A stretch of 64,000 nt of DNA. It comes from Paracoccus shandongensis (lineage in GTDB: Bacteria > Pseudomonadota > Alphaproteobacteria > Rhodobacterales > Rhodobacteraceae). The stretch covers positions 248,001 to 312,000 of the forward strand of contig NZ_JAFLRK010000001.1 of assembly GCF_017315735.1 (NCBI RefSeq). Reading direction: 5' to 3'. The position numbers were made by a program, and so were the translations under genes. Below the pieces are notes generated by a model, which did no database searches, was not told the origin of the DNA, and was given only the letters and a program-made list of their open reading frames with translations. Each line of letters opens with the position of its first letter. Positions within the stretch are counted from its first letter, which is position 1. Shown piece after piece: positions 52,647 through 62,008 of this stretch.

Positions 52647-53705
52647 ATGCCCTCCCTTTTCGATCCCCTCCCCCTTGGCCCCCTGACCCTGAAGAACCGC
52701 ATCGTCATGGCGCCCCTGACCCGCGCCCGCGCCGGGGCCGACCGCATTCCGAACGCCATGATGGCCGAATATTACGCACAGCGCGCCGGTGCCGGGCTGA
52801 TCCTGTCGGAAGCCACCAGCGTGACGCCGATGGGCGTGGGCTATGCCGACACGCCGGGCATCTGGAACGACGCGCAGGTGGAAGGCTGGAAGCAGGTCAC
52901 CAAGGCCGTCCATGACGCGGGCGGGCTGATCTTCCTGCAATTGTGGCATGTGGGCCGCATTTCCGACCCGATGTTCCTGGATGGGCAACTGCCGGTCGCG
53001 CCAAGCGCCATCAAGCCCGCGGGCACCGTCAGCCTGGTGCGCCCGAAAAAGGAATACGTCACCCCCCGCGCCCTGGACACCGACGAGATCCCCGGCATCG
53101 TCGAGGCTTATCGCAAGGGCGCGGAAAACGCCAAGCGCGCGGGCTTCGACGGGGTCGAGATCCACGGGGCCAACGGCTATCTGATCGACCAGTTCCTCCA
53201 GGACCGCAGCAACCATCGCACCGACCAGTATGGCGGGCCGATCGAGAACCGCGTGCGCTTCCTGAATGAAATCACCGATGCCGTCATCGGTGTCTGGGGC
53301 GCGGATCGCGTGGGCCTGCACCTGGCGCCGCGCGGCGACAGCCATGACATGGGCGACAGCGATCCCCGCGCGCTGTTCACTTATGTCGCGCGGCAGATGC
53401 GCGACCGGGGACTGGCCTTCCTCTGCCTGCGCGAATACCTGGGCCCCGACAGCCTGCTGGACGACATCAAGGCGGCCTTCGGCGGCGTGGTCATCGCCAA
53501 CGAACAGCTGACCCGCGACAGCGCCGCGGACCTGGTGCGCAGCGGGCGCGCCGATGCGGCGGCCTTCGGCAAGGACTTCATCGCCACGCCCGACCTGCCC
53601 CGCCGCTTTGCCGAGGATCTGTCGCTGAACCAGCAGGATCCCGCGACCTTCTACGGCAGCGGGCCAAAGGGGTATGTGGACTATCCGGTCGCGGAAGAAG
53701 TCTGA
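52647..53705 (+). CDS. nemA: Old Yellow Enzyme-type alkene reductase
   Basis: The 352-residue FMN enzyme of the OYE family reduces activated C=C bonds with NAD(P)H. LKNRIVMAPLTRARAG binds FMN, and the active site FDGVEIHGANGYLIDQFLQD holds the His/Asn pair that binds the substrate carbonyl; SNHRTDQYGG and GRADAAAFGKDFIA follow. NemA-type enzymes reduce N-ethylmaleimide, nitrate esters and quinones. The nemA name reflects family similarity, not a tested function. Confidence 0.9.
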   Translation: MPSLFDPLPLGPLTLKNRIVMAPLTRARAGADRIPNAMMAEYYAQRAGAGLILSEATSVTPMGVGYADTPGIWNDAQVEGWKQVTKAVHDAGGLIFLQLWHVGRISDPMFLDGQLPVAPSAIKPAGTVSLVRPKKEYVTPRALDTDEIPGIVEAYRKGAENAKRAGFDGVEIHGANGYLIDQFLQDRSNHRTDQYGGPIENRVRFLNEITDAVIGVWGADRVGLHLAPRGDSHDMGDSDPRALFTYVARQMRDRGLAFLCLREYLGPDSLLDDIKAAFGGVVIANEQLTRDSAADLVRSGRADAAAFGKDFIATPDLPRRFAEDLSLNQQDPATFYGSGPKGYVDYPVAEEV

Positions 53706-53735
53706 TCCGTGTGGCGGGCCACCCGGCCCGCCCGC

Positions 53736-54710
53736 TCACTTCGCCTTGGCGACGGCGCTTTCCGGCAGTTCCTCGTCGAACAGGCGCTGATAGAACTCGG
53801 CCACGGTCTGGCGCTCCAGCTCGTCGCACTTGTTCAGGAAGGTCAGCCTGAAGGCATAGCCGATGTTGTTGCCGAAGATGCGCGCGTTCTGCGCCCAGGC
53901 GATCACCGTGCGCGGCGACATGACGGTGGACAGATCCCCCTGCATGAAGGCCGTGCGCGTCAGATCCGCCAGCGTCACCATCTGGCCGATGATCTTGCGG
54001 CCCTTTTCGGTGTTGTAGGTCGGGTTCTTGGCCAGAACAATGGCGGCCTCGGCATCATGGGACAGATAGTTCAGCGTGCTGACCAGCGACCAGCGGTCCA
54101 TCTGGCCCTGGTTGATCTGCTGGGTGCCGTGGTAAAGGCCCGTCGTGTCGCCCAGGCCGACGGTGTTGGCGGTCGCGAACAGCCGGAAATAGGGGTTGGG
54201 CGTGATCACCTCGTTCTGGTCCAGCAGCGTCAGCTTGCCGTCGGTTTCCAGCACGCGCTGGATCACGAACATCACGTCGGCGCGCCCCGCGTCGTATTCG
54301 TCGAAGACGATGGCCGTGGGGTTGCGCAAGGCCCAGGGCAGGATGCCTTCGTGAAAGACCGTGACCTGCTTGCCGTCCACCAGCTTGATCGCGTCCTTGC
54401 CGATCAGGTCGATGCGGCTGACATGGCTGTCCAGGTTCACCCGCACGCAGGGCCAGTTCAGCCGCGCCGCCACCTGCTCGATATGCGTCGATTTCCCGGT
54501 GCCGTGATAGCCCTGGATCATCACCCGGCGGTTATAGGCGAACCCCGCCAGAATCGCCATGGTGGTGTCGGGGTCGAACTTGTAGGTGCTGTCGATTTCC
54601 GGCACGCGGTCGGACCGTTCGGCAAAGCCCTTGACCTTCATGTCGCTGTCCAGACCGAACGCCTCGCGCAGGTCGATCTCCTCAGTCGGTTTGGCGTTCA
54701 TGTCCAGCAT
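53736..54710 (-). CDS. cobS: Aerobic cobaltochelatase subunit CobS
   Basis: CobS is the AAA+ motor subunit which, with CobN and CobT, inserts Co2+ into hydrogenobyrinate diamide on the aerobic B12 route. Visible are Walker [16 protein letters not shown], Walker [14 protein letters not shown] and [16 protein letters not shown] (sensor 1). The ATG at 54710 ([11 protein letters not shown]) has GGAAAGG upstream; a longer start at 54731 is possible. CobT, usually next to CobS, is not in this window. Confidence 0.93.
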   Translation of the reverse strand: MLDMNAKPTEEIDLREAFGLDSDMKVKGFAERSDRVPEIDSTYKFDPDTTMAILAGFAYNRRVMIQGYHGTGKSTHIEQVAARLNWPCVRVNLDSHVSRIDLIGKDAIKLVDGKQVTVFHEGILPWALRNPTAIVFDEYDAGRADVMFVIQRVLETDGKLTLLDQNEVITPNPYFRLFATANTVGLGDTTGLYHGTQQINQGQMDRWSLVSTLNYLSHDAEAAIVLAKNPTYNTEKGRKIIGQMVTLADLTRTAFMQGDLSTVMSPRTVIAWAQNARIFGNNIGYAFRLTFLNKCDELERQTVAEFYQRLFDEELPESAVAKAK

Positions 54711-54858
54711 CGTCGGCACCTTTCCGTTCATCGCCTGTCTTGATCGCGCATAAGTCCGCCGCGTGCAAGCCGGGCTTGCGTTGACGGGGCGCGGCGGGCT
54801 GTTAAGTTGGCCGCAACCACAAGAGGATCCCTGCCCCTTGCCCCATGCCCGTCACCCG

Positions 54859-55584
54859 ATGCTGCCGGATCTGATCGCGCGCGTCGCCAAGGCCGACCGC
54901 CGCGCCTTTGACGCGCTTTACGAAGCCACCTCGGCCCGGCTGAACGCGCTGTGCCTGTCGATCCTGAAGGACCGCCGCGAGGCCGAGGAAGTGCTGGAAC
55001 AGGTCTATATCGGCATCTGGAAGGATGCCGCGCGCTTTCCAGACAGCGGGCTGTCGCCGATGGCCTGGATGGTGACGCAGACCCGTGGCCGGGCGATGGA
55101 CCGATCCCATGCGGCGGCGCCCGTCCCCGTGGATGCCGGGAACCCGCCCGGCGGCGCCTTGGGCCTGGTGCGCATCGCCTATCTGGAGGGACTGGATTAT
55201 CCCCGCTTGGCGCACCGCTGCGGGCTTTCCGCCGACGAGGCCCGCCACGCCCTGCACGAGGAGTTGGAGCGCCTGGCAGGACATGCGGCCGAGGACGCGG
55301 GCAGCCTGGCCGCCGCCGAACAGGTGCTGGGGCTGCGCGGCGGCACGGTCACGGATGCGGGGCTGGCCGCTGAGTGGCAGGAGCGGCTGGCCCGCTTCGC
55401 CGACGACCTGACCCCCGTCATGGCCCCCGCCCGCGCCCGTCAGAGGATCCGCGAACATCTGGGCCATGGGCTTGCGCCGCTGTCGGTCGATCCGCTGGAG
55501 CGAAGGCCCTGGTGGCGCGGCCCGCTGGGGATCCTGGCGATCCTGCTGGTCGCGGCGGTGGTGTGGTATGTCTGGGGGCGGTAA
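54859..55584 (+). CDS. ECF-type sigma factor fused to an anti-sigma-like, membrane-anchored tail
   Basis: A 241-residue protein in three parts. Residues ~7-83 read as sigma-70 region 2 (DRRAFDALYEATSARLNALCLSILKDR, ending AWMVTQTRGRAMDRS). Residues ~100-140 are region 4 with its HTH (RIAYLEGLDYPRLAHRCGLSADEARHALHEELERLAG). Residues ~145-202 look like the cytoplasmic part of RskA/ChrR-type anti-sigma factors (AAAEQVLGL, AEWQERLARFADDLTPVMAPARARQRI). Residues 221-239 are a membrane helix at the extreme C-terminus, so no periplasmic sensor domain follows. The start may instead be a TTG at 54838, nearer to AGAGG. These parts are usually two genes; here no stop or frameshift separates them. Sigma function is inference. 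Confidence 0.7.
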   Translation: MLPDLIARVAKADRRAFDALYEATSARLNALCLSILKDRREAEEVLEQVYIGIWKDAARFPDSGLSPMAWMVTQTRGRAMDRSHAAAPVPVDAGNPPGGALGLVRIAYLEGLDYPRLAHRCGLSADEARHALHEELERLAGHAAEDAGSLAAAEQVLGLRGGTVTDAGLAAEWQERLARFADDLTPVMAPARARQRIREHLGHGLAPLSVDPLERRPWWRGPLGILAILLVAAVVWYVWGR

Positions 55585-55749
55585 AGACCGCGGCTGACCC
55601 GGCACCCAAGGGGGCAAGCCGGGGGACTGGACGGCGCGACGGCGGGTCTTGCCGTAGGGTGGGGTTTCACCCTGCCTGGTCTGTGACAAGAAACGGTGAC
55701 GCCACAAACCGGCCGGGCGCGATGTGGCGAAGGCGTGGCCTTCGGCAAA

Positions 55750-56847
55750 TCAGGCGTTGAACAGGAAATGCAGCACGTCGCCGTCCTTGACGGGATAGGT
55801 CTTGCCCTCGACGCGGAACTTGCCCGCCTCGCGCGCGCCTGCTTCGCCCTTGAAGGCAACGTAATCGTCATAGGAGATGGTCTCGGCCCGGATGAAGCCG
55901 CGCTCGAAATCGCCATGGATCACGCCCGCCGCCTGCGGGGCCAGCGTGCCCTTGTGGATGGTCCAGGCGCGGGCCTCCTTGGGACCGACGGTGAAATAGG
56001 TGTCCAGGCCCAGCAGCTTGTAGCCCTCGCGGATCAGCCGATCCAGGCCCGCCTCGTGCAAGCCCATTTCCTCAATGAACATGGCCGCCTGGTCGGCGGG
56101 AAGCTGGCTGATCTCCTCCTCGATCCGGGCCGAGATCACCACATGGCCGGCGCCCTGCGCACGCGCCATCTCGGCCACGCGGTCGGACTGGGCGTTGCCG
56201 GTGGCGGCCTTATCCTCCTCGACGTTGCAGACGAACAGGACGGGCTTGGCGGTCAGCAGTTGCAGCATGGCCCAGGCCTTCCGGTCCTCCTCGGCCACCT
56301 GCACCGTGCGGGCAGGCTTGCCGGATTCCAGCGCGGCCTGCGCGGCTTTCAGCAGCTTTTCCTGGGCCACCGCGTCCTTGTCGCCGCCCTTCAGCTTGCG
56401 GGCGATATTGGCAAGGCGGCGTTCGACCGATTCCAGGTCGGCGATCATCAGTTCGGTTTCAATGGTTTCCGCGTCGGCGATGGGATCGACGCGGCCCTCG
56501 ACATGGGTCACGTCGCCATCCTCGAAGCAGCGCAGGACATGGGCGATGGCGTCCACCTCGCGGATATTGGCAAGGAACTGGTTGCCCAGGCCTTCGCCCT
56601 TGCTGGCGCCCTTCACCAGGCCCGCGATGTCCACGAAGGTGATGCGCGTCGGGATGATCTGCTTGCTGCCCGCGATGGCGGCCAGGGTGTCCAGGCGCGG
56701 ATCGGGGACCGCGACATCGCCCACGTTCGGCTCGATGGTGCAGAAGGGAAAGTTCGCGGCCTGCGCGGCGGCGGTTTTCGTCAGCGCGTTGAACAGCGTC
56801 GATTTGCCCACGTTCGGCAAGCCGACAATTCCCATGCGAAAGCCCAT
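55750..56847 (-). CDS. ychF: Redox-regulated ATPase YchF (Obg family)
   Basis: YchF is an ATP-preferring P-loop protein of the Obg-like GTPase group associated with ribosomes. The 365 residues show MGIVGLPNVGKSTLFNAL (G1), the switch region NFPFCTIEPNVGDVAVPD, DIAGLVKGASKGEGLGNQFL (G3) and the C-terminal TGS-like domain ending in DGDVLHFLFN. The length is typical. It is downstream of potA on the same strand with a 62-bp gap. Confidence 0.96.
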   Translation of the reverse strand: MGFRMGIVGLPNVGKSTLFNALTKTAAAQAANFPFCTIEPNVGDVAVPDPRLDTLAAIAGSKQIIPTRITFVDIAGLVKGASKGEGLGNQFLANIREVDAIAHVLRCFEDGDVTHVEGRVDPIADAETIETELMIADLESVERRLANIARKLKGGDKDAVAQEKLLKAAQAALESGKPARTVQVAEEDRKAWAMLQLLTAKPVLFVCNVEEDKAATGNAQSDRVAEMARAQGAGHVVISARIEEEISQLPADQAAMFIEEMGLHEAGLDRLIREGYKLLGLDTYFTVGPKEARAWTIHKGTLAPQAAGVIHGDFERGFIRAETISYDDYVAFKGEAGAREAGKFRVEGKTYPVKDGDVLHFLFNA

Positions 56848-56909
56848 GACGCGCCCCTTTCAGCCAAGTCAGGGCGCGTTCTAGGCAAGCGGCGGATGTT
56901 TCGCAAGCG

Positions 56910-58031
56910 TCACCGGAACAGCACCAGCGATCCGGGCGACCAGGCCAGCCTTGTCCTTGTCCCCACCTCCTGCACGTCGCGGCCGAAGACATTGCGCATG
57001 GAAATCCGCACCGGCCGCGCCTTGCCGTCCATCGCCGCCGCCCCGTCCAGCCGCAGGTCGTAATAGGTCATGTCGCCGTAATAGACGACCTCGTCGATGG
57101 TGGCGTTGGTTTCGCGCGGCTGGCTGTGTGTCTGGGTGGGGCCCACCAGCGTCATGGTTTCGGGGCGAAAGCCGATGGTCGGGCCTTCGTCGTCGGGGTT
57201 CGCGCGGCTGATCTGGCGTTCGGGCAGGTCCACCACGCCAAGCCCCGGAACCTCGACCGTGGCGGTTCCCGCCTGCTCCCCCAGGATCCGCGCGGGCAGG
57301 AAGTTCATCACCCCGATGAAATCCGCGACGCGCCGGGTGGCGGGGCGGGCATACAGCGCCTCGGGGCCGTCAAGCTGGGCGATCTCGCCCTCGAACATGA
57401 CGGCGATGCGGTCGGACATGACCAGGGCTTCCTCCTGGTCATGGGTCACAAGGACAAAGGTGATGCCGACCTGGCGTTGCAGCTTGATGAGTTCCACCTG
57501 CATCTGCTCGCGCATCTTGCGGTCCAGCGCCGACAGCGGCTCGTCCAGCAGCAGCACCTTGGGTTTCAGGATCAGCGCGCGGGCCAGCGCCACCCGCTGC
57601 CGCTGGCCGCCCGACAGGGCGTGCGCCGCGCGGTTGCCGTATCCGCGCAGGCCGACCATCGCCAAGGCCTCCTCGACCAGGGCCGCCTTTTCCGCCTTGC
57701 CGCGTGGATCGCGGCGCAGCCCGAAGGCCACGTTCTGCGCGACCGTCAGATGCGGGAAGATCGCGTAGGACTGGAAGACCATGTTGGTGGGGCGCTTGTT
57801 CGCCGGCACCTCGTCCATGCGCTTTTCGTCGATCAGGATCGCGCCGTCCGAGATGTCCTCGAACCCGGCAATCGTGCGCAAAAGCGTGGTCTTGCCGCAG
57901 CCCGACGGGCCGAGAAGCGAAAAGAACTCGCCCGCGCGGATGGTCAGGTCGATGCCGCGCAAGGCGTGGTAATCGCCGTAATGCTTGTGGACGCCGCGAC
58001 ATTCGATCATCGGCTTGCGGTCGTCGGTCAC
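56910..58031 (-). CDS. potA: Polyamine-type ABC transporter ATPase (PotA-like)
   Basis: The 373-residue ATPase has Walker A GPSGCGKTTLLRTIAG, signature LSGGQRQRVALARAL, Walker B VLLLDEPLSALD, and a C-terminal TOBE-type regulatory domain (IGFRPETMTL, VEVVYY-like strands). Its GTG start at 58031 has GGAGG six bases upstream and overlaps the potC stop by 4 bp (GTGA); an in-frame ATG at 58010 is second choice. It energises the potB-potC permease. The substrate, putrescine or spermidine, is inferred by family. Confidence 0.9.
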   Translation of the reverse strand: MTDDRKPMIECRGVHKHYGDYHALRGIDLTIRAGEFFSLLGPSGCGKTTLLRTIAGFEDISDGAILIDEKRMDEVPANKRPTNMVFQSYAIFPHLTVAQNVAFGLRRDPRGKAEKAALVEEALAMVGLRGYGNRAAHALSGGQRQRVALARALILKPKVLLLDEPLSALDRKMREQMQVELIKLQRQVGITFVLVTHDQEEALVMSDRIAVMFEGEIAQLDGPEALYARPATRRVADFIGVMNFLPARILGEQAGTATVEVPGLGVVDLPERQISRANPDDEGPTIGFRPETMTLVGPTQTHSQPRETNATIDEVVYYGDMTYYDLRLDGAAAMDGKARPVRISMRNVFGRDVQEVGTRTRLAWSPGSLVLFR

Positions 58032-58840
58032 AGGAATCCTCCGGTCGGATTGCCGCCCATGCGGGCGTTGCCGCGGCGGCGGAAGTATTCGCCAAGCGCC
58101 AGCAGCAGGATGGACAGCGCCACCAGCACGGTGCCAAGCGCCATGATCATCGGGATCTGCTTGGGGAAGCGCAGCTGGCTGAAGATATAGGTGGGCAGCG
58201 TCGGCTGGTTGCCAGCGAGGAAAAAGGCGATGATGAATTCGTCCAGGCTGATGGTGAAGGAAATCAGCAGCGAACTGACGATGCCCGGCATGACCAGCGG
58301 CAGGGTGACCAGGCGGAACGCGCTCCACTTCGTTTCGCCCAGGTCATAGGCCGCTTCCTCCAGCGATTTGTCGAGCGATGAGAACGCCGTGGACAGGATC
58401 GCGATGGCATAGGGCATGCAGATCAGGACATGGCCCAGGATCACTGTCAGGATCGACAGTTGCACCCCCGCGCCCAGCAGCACGACCAGCAGCGACATGG
58501 CCACGATGATTTCCGGCAGGACCATGGGCAGCAGGATGAAGCCCATCATGCCGCCCTTTCCTGGAAACTCGAACCGGGTGGACGCGCGGGCGGCGAAGAC
58601 GCCGAGGCAGGTCGCCAGGATCGAGGCCGAGACCGCGATGGTCAGCGAATTTGTCAGCGCCGTACGCAGCGTCGCGTTGGCCCACATCTGCGCGAACCAG
58701 TTGGTCGTGAAGCCTTGCAACGGAAAGGCGATGATCGTGCCCGAGTTGAAGGCGAACAACGGCAGCAGGATGATCGGCGCATATAGGAACAGCAGGTACA
58801 GCAGCGCATAGGCCTGCAAGCCGCGTCCCTGCCCCTTCAC
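58028..58840 (-). CDS. potC: Polyamine-type ABC transporter permease (PotC-like)
   Basis: The 270-residue inner-membrane permease has six helices (ALLYLLFLYAPIILLPLFAFN, LILPMVLPEIIVAMSLL-like, ISFTISLDEFIIAFFLAG). The EAA loop EEAAYDLGETKWSAFRLVTLPLVMPGI contacts PotA. It overlaps the neighbouring potB gene by 4 bp (ATGA) and is the second permease half. Confidence 0.9.
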   Translation of the reverse strand: MKGQGRGLQAYALLYLLFLYAPIILLPLFAFNSGTIIAFPLQGFTTNWFAQMWANATLRTALTNSLTIAVSASILATCLGVFAARASTRFEFPGKGGMMGFILLPMVLPEIIVAMSLLVVLLGAGVQLSILTVILGHVLICMPYAIAILSTAFSSLDKSLEEAAYDLGETKWSAFRLVTLPLVMPGIVSSLLISFTISLDEFIIAFFLAGNQPTLPTYIFSQLRFPKQIPMIMALGTVLVALSILLLALGEYFRRRGNARMGGNPTGGFL

Positions 58841-59706
58841 GACCGCACCTTCAGGAAGCGGCGGTTGATCAGCAGGAACACGACGCTGACCAGGGCCACG
58901 ATGGCCATGGCCGTGACCGCAAGGGCCGATCCCAGGGGCCGGTTGTCCAAGGCCAGCATCTGCACCTGGATCAGGTTGGCGATCATGGGGATCTTGCCGC
59001 CGCCGATCAGTTCGGGCGTGACGTAATCGCCGATGGTCGGGATGAAGACGATCAGCACCGCCGCAAGCACCCCCGGCATCGCCAGCGGCAGCGTCACCCG
59101 CCAGAAGGTCATCGCCCGGCTTTCGCCCAGGTCGCGGCCTGCTTCCAGCAGCGCGCGGTCGATCTTTTCCAGGGCCACGAAGATCGGCAGGATCGCGAAA
59201 GGGGCATAGGCATGAGCCAGCGTGATCACGATGGAATTGACGTTATACAGGATGAAGGTCAGCGGCTCGTCGATGATGCCAAGCCCGGTCAGGCTGGAGT
59301 TGATGACGCCGTTATAGCCCAGGATCACCTTCCACAGGAACACGCGGATCAGGTAGCTGGTCCAGAAGGGGATGGTGATCAGGAACAGCCACAGCGATTT
59401 CCTTTCGGGCCGCACCAGGAAGCTGACGTAATAGGCCACCGGAAAGGCCAGCAGCACCGTGACCAGCGTCACCAAGGCCGACACCATCAGCGAGCGCAAC
59501 ATCACCGTGCGCACGATGGGATCGGTCCAGACCTGGACATAGTTCGAGACGGTGAAATCCCGCACGACCTCCAGATAGCCGTCGGTCAGGAAGCTGTAGG
59601 TCAGGATCGTCAGCAAGGGCGCCGCCAGGATCACCAGCGCATACAGGAACGGCGGCGCGATCAGGGCGTAGCCCTGCTTGGCCTGTGCATCCAATCCCTT
59701 GGCCAT
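58837..59706 (-). CDS. potB: Polyamine-type ABC transporter permease (PotB-like)
   Basis: The 289-residue permease has an N-terminal membrane helix (YALIAPPFLYALVILAAPLLTILTYSFL), a periplasmic loop, further helices and the EAA loop LEAGRDLGESRAMTFWRVTLPLAMPGVLA. It is first in the potB-potC-potA order. No PotD/PotF-type binding protein gene stands upstream: the next gene (59795) is a phytoene-synthase-like protein on the same strand, 88 bp away. Confidence 0.9.
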   Translation of the reverse strand: MAKGLDAQAKQGYALIAPPFLYALVILAAPLLTILTYSFLTDGYLEVVRDFTVSNYVQVWTDPIVRTVMLRSLMVSALVTLVTVLLAFPVAYYVSFLVRPERKSLWLFLITIPFWTSYLIRVFLWKVILGYNGVINSSLTGLGIIDEPLTFILYNVNSIVITLAHAYAPFAILPIFVALEKIDRALLEAGRDLGESRAMTFWRVTLPLAMPGVLAAVLIVFIPTIGDYVTPELIGGGKIPMIANLIQVQMLALDNRPLGSALAVTAMAIVALVSVVFLLINRRFLKVRS

Positions 59707-59794
59707 CCGATCCTTCCTGCCCCGTTCGTTTCAATTCCTTTCATATCAGGGAAAGGGTGAAAAGAGGGTTTATGCGCCTGCCACTCCGCCGGTG

Positions 59795-60565
59795 CTATCG
59801 CCACCACCGCCCGGTCAGCGCCAGACGCGCCAGAGAGGCGCGGCGCTGGAACGGCGTGACTTCAAGGGTTTGTGCAAAACAGTTGATGTCGCCTCTCAGG
59901 ACTGCGTCCAGGAATGGCGGGACGCGGGGGCCGGGATAGAGAGCCGCGGCTGCCTGCCGGGGCAGCAGGCGGCGCGACCGGGCGGCGCGGCGCAGCGCAT
60001 CCCGCGCGAGACCGGCCAAGGCAACGGCATCCTCGGGGCGCGCCTGGTCCAGCCCAAGGCGCAGAGGTTGCAGCCGGGGCAGCGCGCGCAGCCAGGCGGC
60101 CAGCCCCGCGCCAAGCGCCTGGTCGGCCACCACGGTCCGCGCGGCGGCTGGCGAACCCAGGCGTTCCGCCGCCAGTCCCATCAGCCGACCCGCCGTGTCG
60201 TTCACATAGGCCACGACCTCCTCGGGTGCGGTGAAAGGTTCGCGCGCGCAGTCGCGGCGGCGCGCCTCGGCCAGGGGGGCGATACGGCCCGCGCCTTCGC
60301 CCCATGCCTCCCACAGGGGGGTCAGCACGTCATGCAGGGGCGGCGGCTTGCCTGTCCCCATCTCGTCCAGGCGATCGATCCACCATTGCAGCCGCATTTC
60401 GGCCAGCATCGGTTCCCTGGACTGGAACGGCGCACGCGCGATTTCAAGGTTCAGCGCATAAAGCGTTATCAGCGCAGGACGATCCTGCGGCCGCGCGACC
60501 AGGACGGCCCCGAAGCGGTCGGGATCCTGGGTCCGCACCAGGTCGGTGCAGGCGTCCAGCGTCAC
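59795..60565 (-). CDS. Squalene/phytoene synthase-family protein (NDUFAF6-like)
   Basis: A 256-residue all-helical protein of the phytoene/squalene synthase fold. [23 protein letters not shown] carries a reduced form of the first Asp-rich motif, and [17 protein letters not shown] replaces the second Asp-rich motif. Weak Asp clusters mean enzymatic prenyl synthesis is doubtful. NDUFAF6 of mitochondria, which assists complex I assembly, shares this shape, and Rhodobacterales have such a homologue; this role is inference. Its start overlaps the end of cysS by 4 bp. Confidence 0.75.
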   Translation of the reverse strand: MTLDACTDLVRTQDPDRFGAVLVARPQDRPALITLYALNLEIARAPFQSREPMLAEMRLQWWIDRLDEMGTGKPPPLHDVLTPLWEAWGEGAGRIAPLAEARRRDCAREPFTAPEEVVAYVNDTAGRLMGLAAERLGSPAAARTVVADQALGAGLAAWLRALPRLQPLRLGLDQARPEDAVALAGLARDALRRAARSRRLLPRQAAAALYPGPRVPPFLDAVLRGDINCFAQTLEVTPFQRRASLARLALTGRWWR

Positions 60566-61980
60566 GCCAGCAGATCCTCGGCAATGCGGGCCACGTCCTT
60601 TTGCACGGTGGTCGGGCGCACCAGCAGCTCGATCCCGGCCTTGGACATCCGAACCTCGAGCCCCGCGCCGGTCAGGTCCGCCTTGGCCCGATCAAGGCGC
60701 GAGAAATCCTTGGAGGCCATCGCCTGCGCCCGGATCTCGGCCAGGCGGGTTTCCAGGGCGGCGAGGATCTGGTCGAAATCCTGGTGGTCCGCCTGGCTGT
60801 CGAGCGCCTGGTAATCGGCCCGCATCCAGTCGTCATCGCCCGCCTGCAACAGCCCGATGAAACGGGCCGAGGCCAGCAGCAGCGCCGGATCGTCCTTCAG
60901 CCGGTGCAACACGGCAATCGCGCCCGGCGTGTTCAGGTCGTTGGCGATGGCCTCGACCACCTCGGTATGCGGCGCGGCGGCGGGCTCCACGTCCTTTGTC
61001 AGCAGCCGCCACCCCCACAGGATGTCGCGCGCCTCGTCCGCCTTGCCTTGCGTCCAGTCCATCGGCTTGCGGTAATGTGTGGACAAGAGGACATAGCGGA
61101 TCACCTCTCCGGCAATGCGGCGGTCCAGAAGGTCGCGGACGGTGAAGAAGTTGCCGAGCGACTTGGACATCTTCTTGCCCTCGACCTGCAGCATCTCGTT
61201 GTGCAGCCAGACATTGGCGAAGCCTGCGCCGGGATGGGCGCAGCAGCTTTGCGCGACCTCGTTTTCATGGTGGGGAAATTGCAGGTCGATGCCGCCGCCG
61301 TGGATGTCGAAGCTGGGCCCCAGCAGCGCCGCCGACATGGCGGAACATTCGATGTGCCAGCCGGGGCGGCCCCGGCCCCAGGGGCTGTCCCAGCCGGGCT
61401 GGTCGGCCCCGGACGGTTTCCATAAGACGAAATCCATGGGATCGCGCTTGAAGGGCGCGACCTCGACCCTTGCGCCCGCGATCATGTCATCGACCGACCG
61501 GCCCGACAGGCGGCCGTATTCGGGGAAGGAGCGCACGTCGAACAGCACATGGCCCTCGGCCTCGTAGGCGTTGCCGTTGGCGATCAGGGTCTCGATCATC
61601 GCGACCATCTGCACGATGTATTCGGTGGCGCGGGGCTCGTGGTCGGGACGGGCGGCGCCCAAGGCGTCCATGTCGTCGTGATACCAGGCGACGGTTTCCT
61701 CGGTGATCTCGCGGATGTCGCGGCCGGTGGCGGCGGCGCGGGCGTTGATCTTGTCGTCGACATCCGTGAAGTTCCGCACGTAAGTCACATGATCCGCGCC
61801 ATAAACGTGGCGCAGCAGTCGCACCAGCACGTCAAAGACCAGCACCGGCCGGGCATTGCCCAGATGCGCCCGGTCATAGACTGTCGGGCCGCAGAGGTAG
61901 AGGCGCACGTCAAGGGGATCCAGCGGCTGGAAAACCTCTTTCCTGCGGGTGCGGGTGTTCGTCAGCCGGATCTGGACCAT
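60562..61980 (-). CDS. cysS: Cysteinyl-tRNA synthetase
   Basis: CysRS charges tRNA-Cys. The 472-residue class I enzyme has the HIGH-like motif [12 protein letters not shown], a zinc Cys at [21 protein letters not shown] (zinc Cys), [11 protein letters not shown] and the KMSKS loop [12 protein letters not shown]. The helical anticodon-binding domain follows. AAGGAAAGG precedes the ATG at 61980. It is cotranscribed with the phytoene-synthase-like gene. Confidence 0.97.
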   Translation of the reverse strand: MVQIRLTNTRTRRKEVFQPLDPLDVRLYLCGPTVYDRAHLGNARPVLVFDVLVRLLRHVYGADHVTYVRNFTDVDDKINARAAATGRDIREITEETVAWYHDDMDALGAARPDHEPRATEYIVQMVAMIETLIANGNAYEAEGHVLFDVRSFPEYGRLSGRSVDDMIAGARVEVAPFKRDPMDFVLWKPSGADQPGWDSPWGRGRPGWHIECSAMSAALLGPSFDIHGGGIDLQFPHHENEVAQSCCAHPGAGFANVWLHNEMLQVEGKKMSKSLGNFFTVRDLLDRRIAGEVIRYVLLSTHYRKPMDWTQGKADEARDILWGWRLLTKDVEPAAAPHTEVVEAIANDLNTPGAIAVLHRLKDDPALLLASARFIGLLQAGDDDWMRADYQALDSQADHQDFDQILAALETRLAEIRAQAMASKDFSRLDRAKADLTGAGLEVRMSKAGIELLVRPTTVQKDVARIAEDLLA

Positions 61981-62008
61981 GATGCGCCTTTCCTTGTCAT
62001 GCGCGGAT

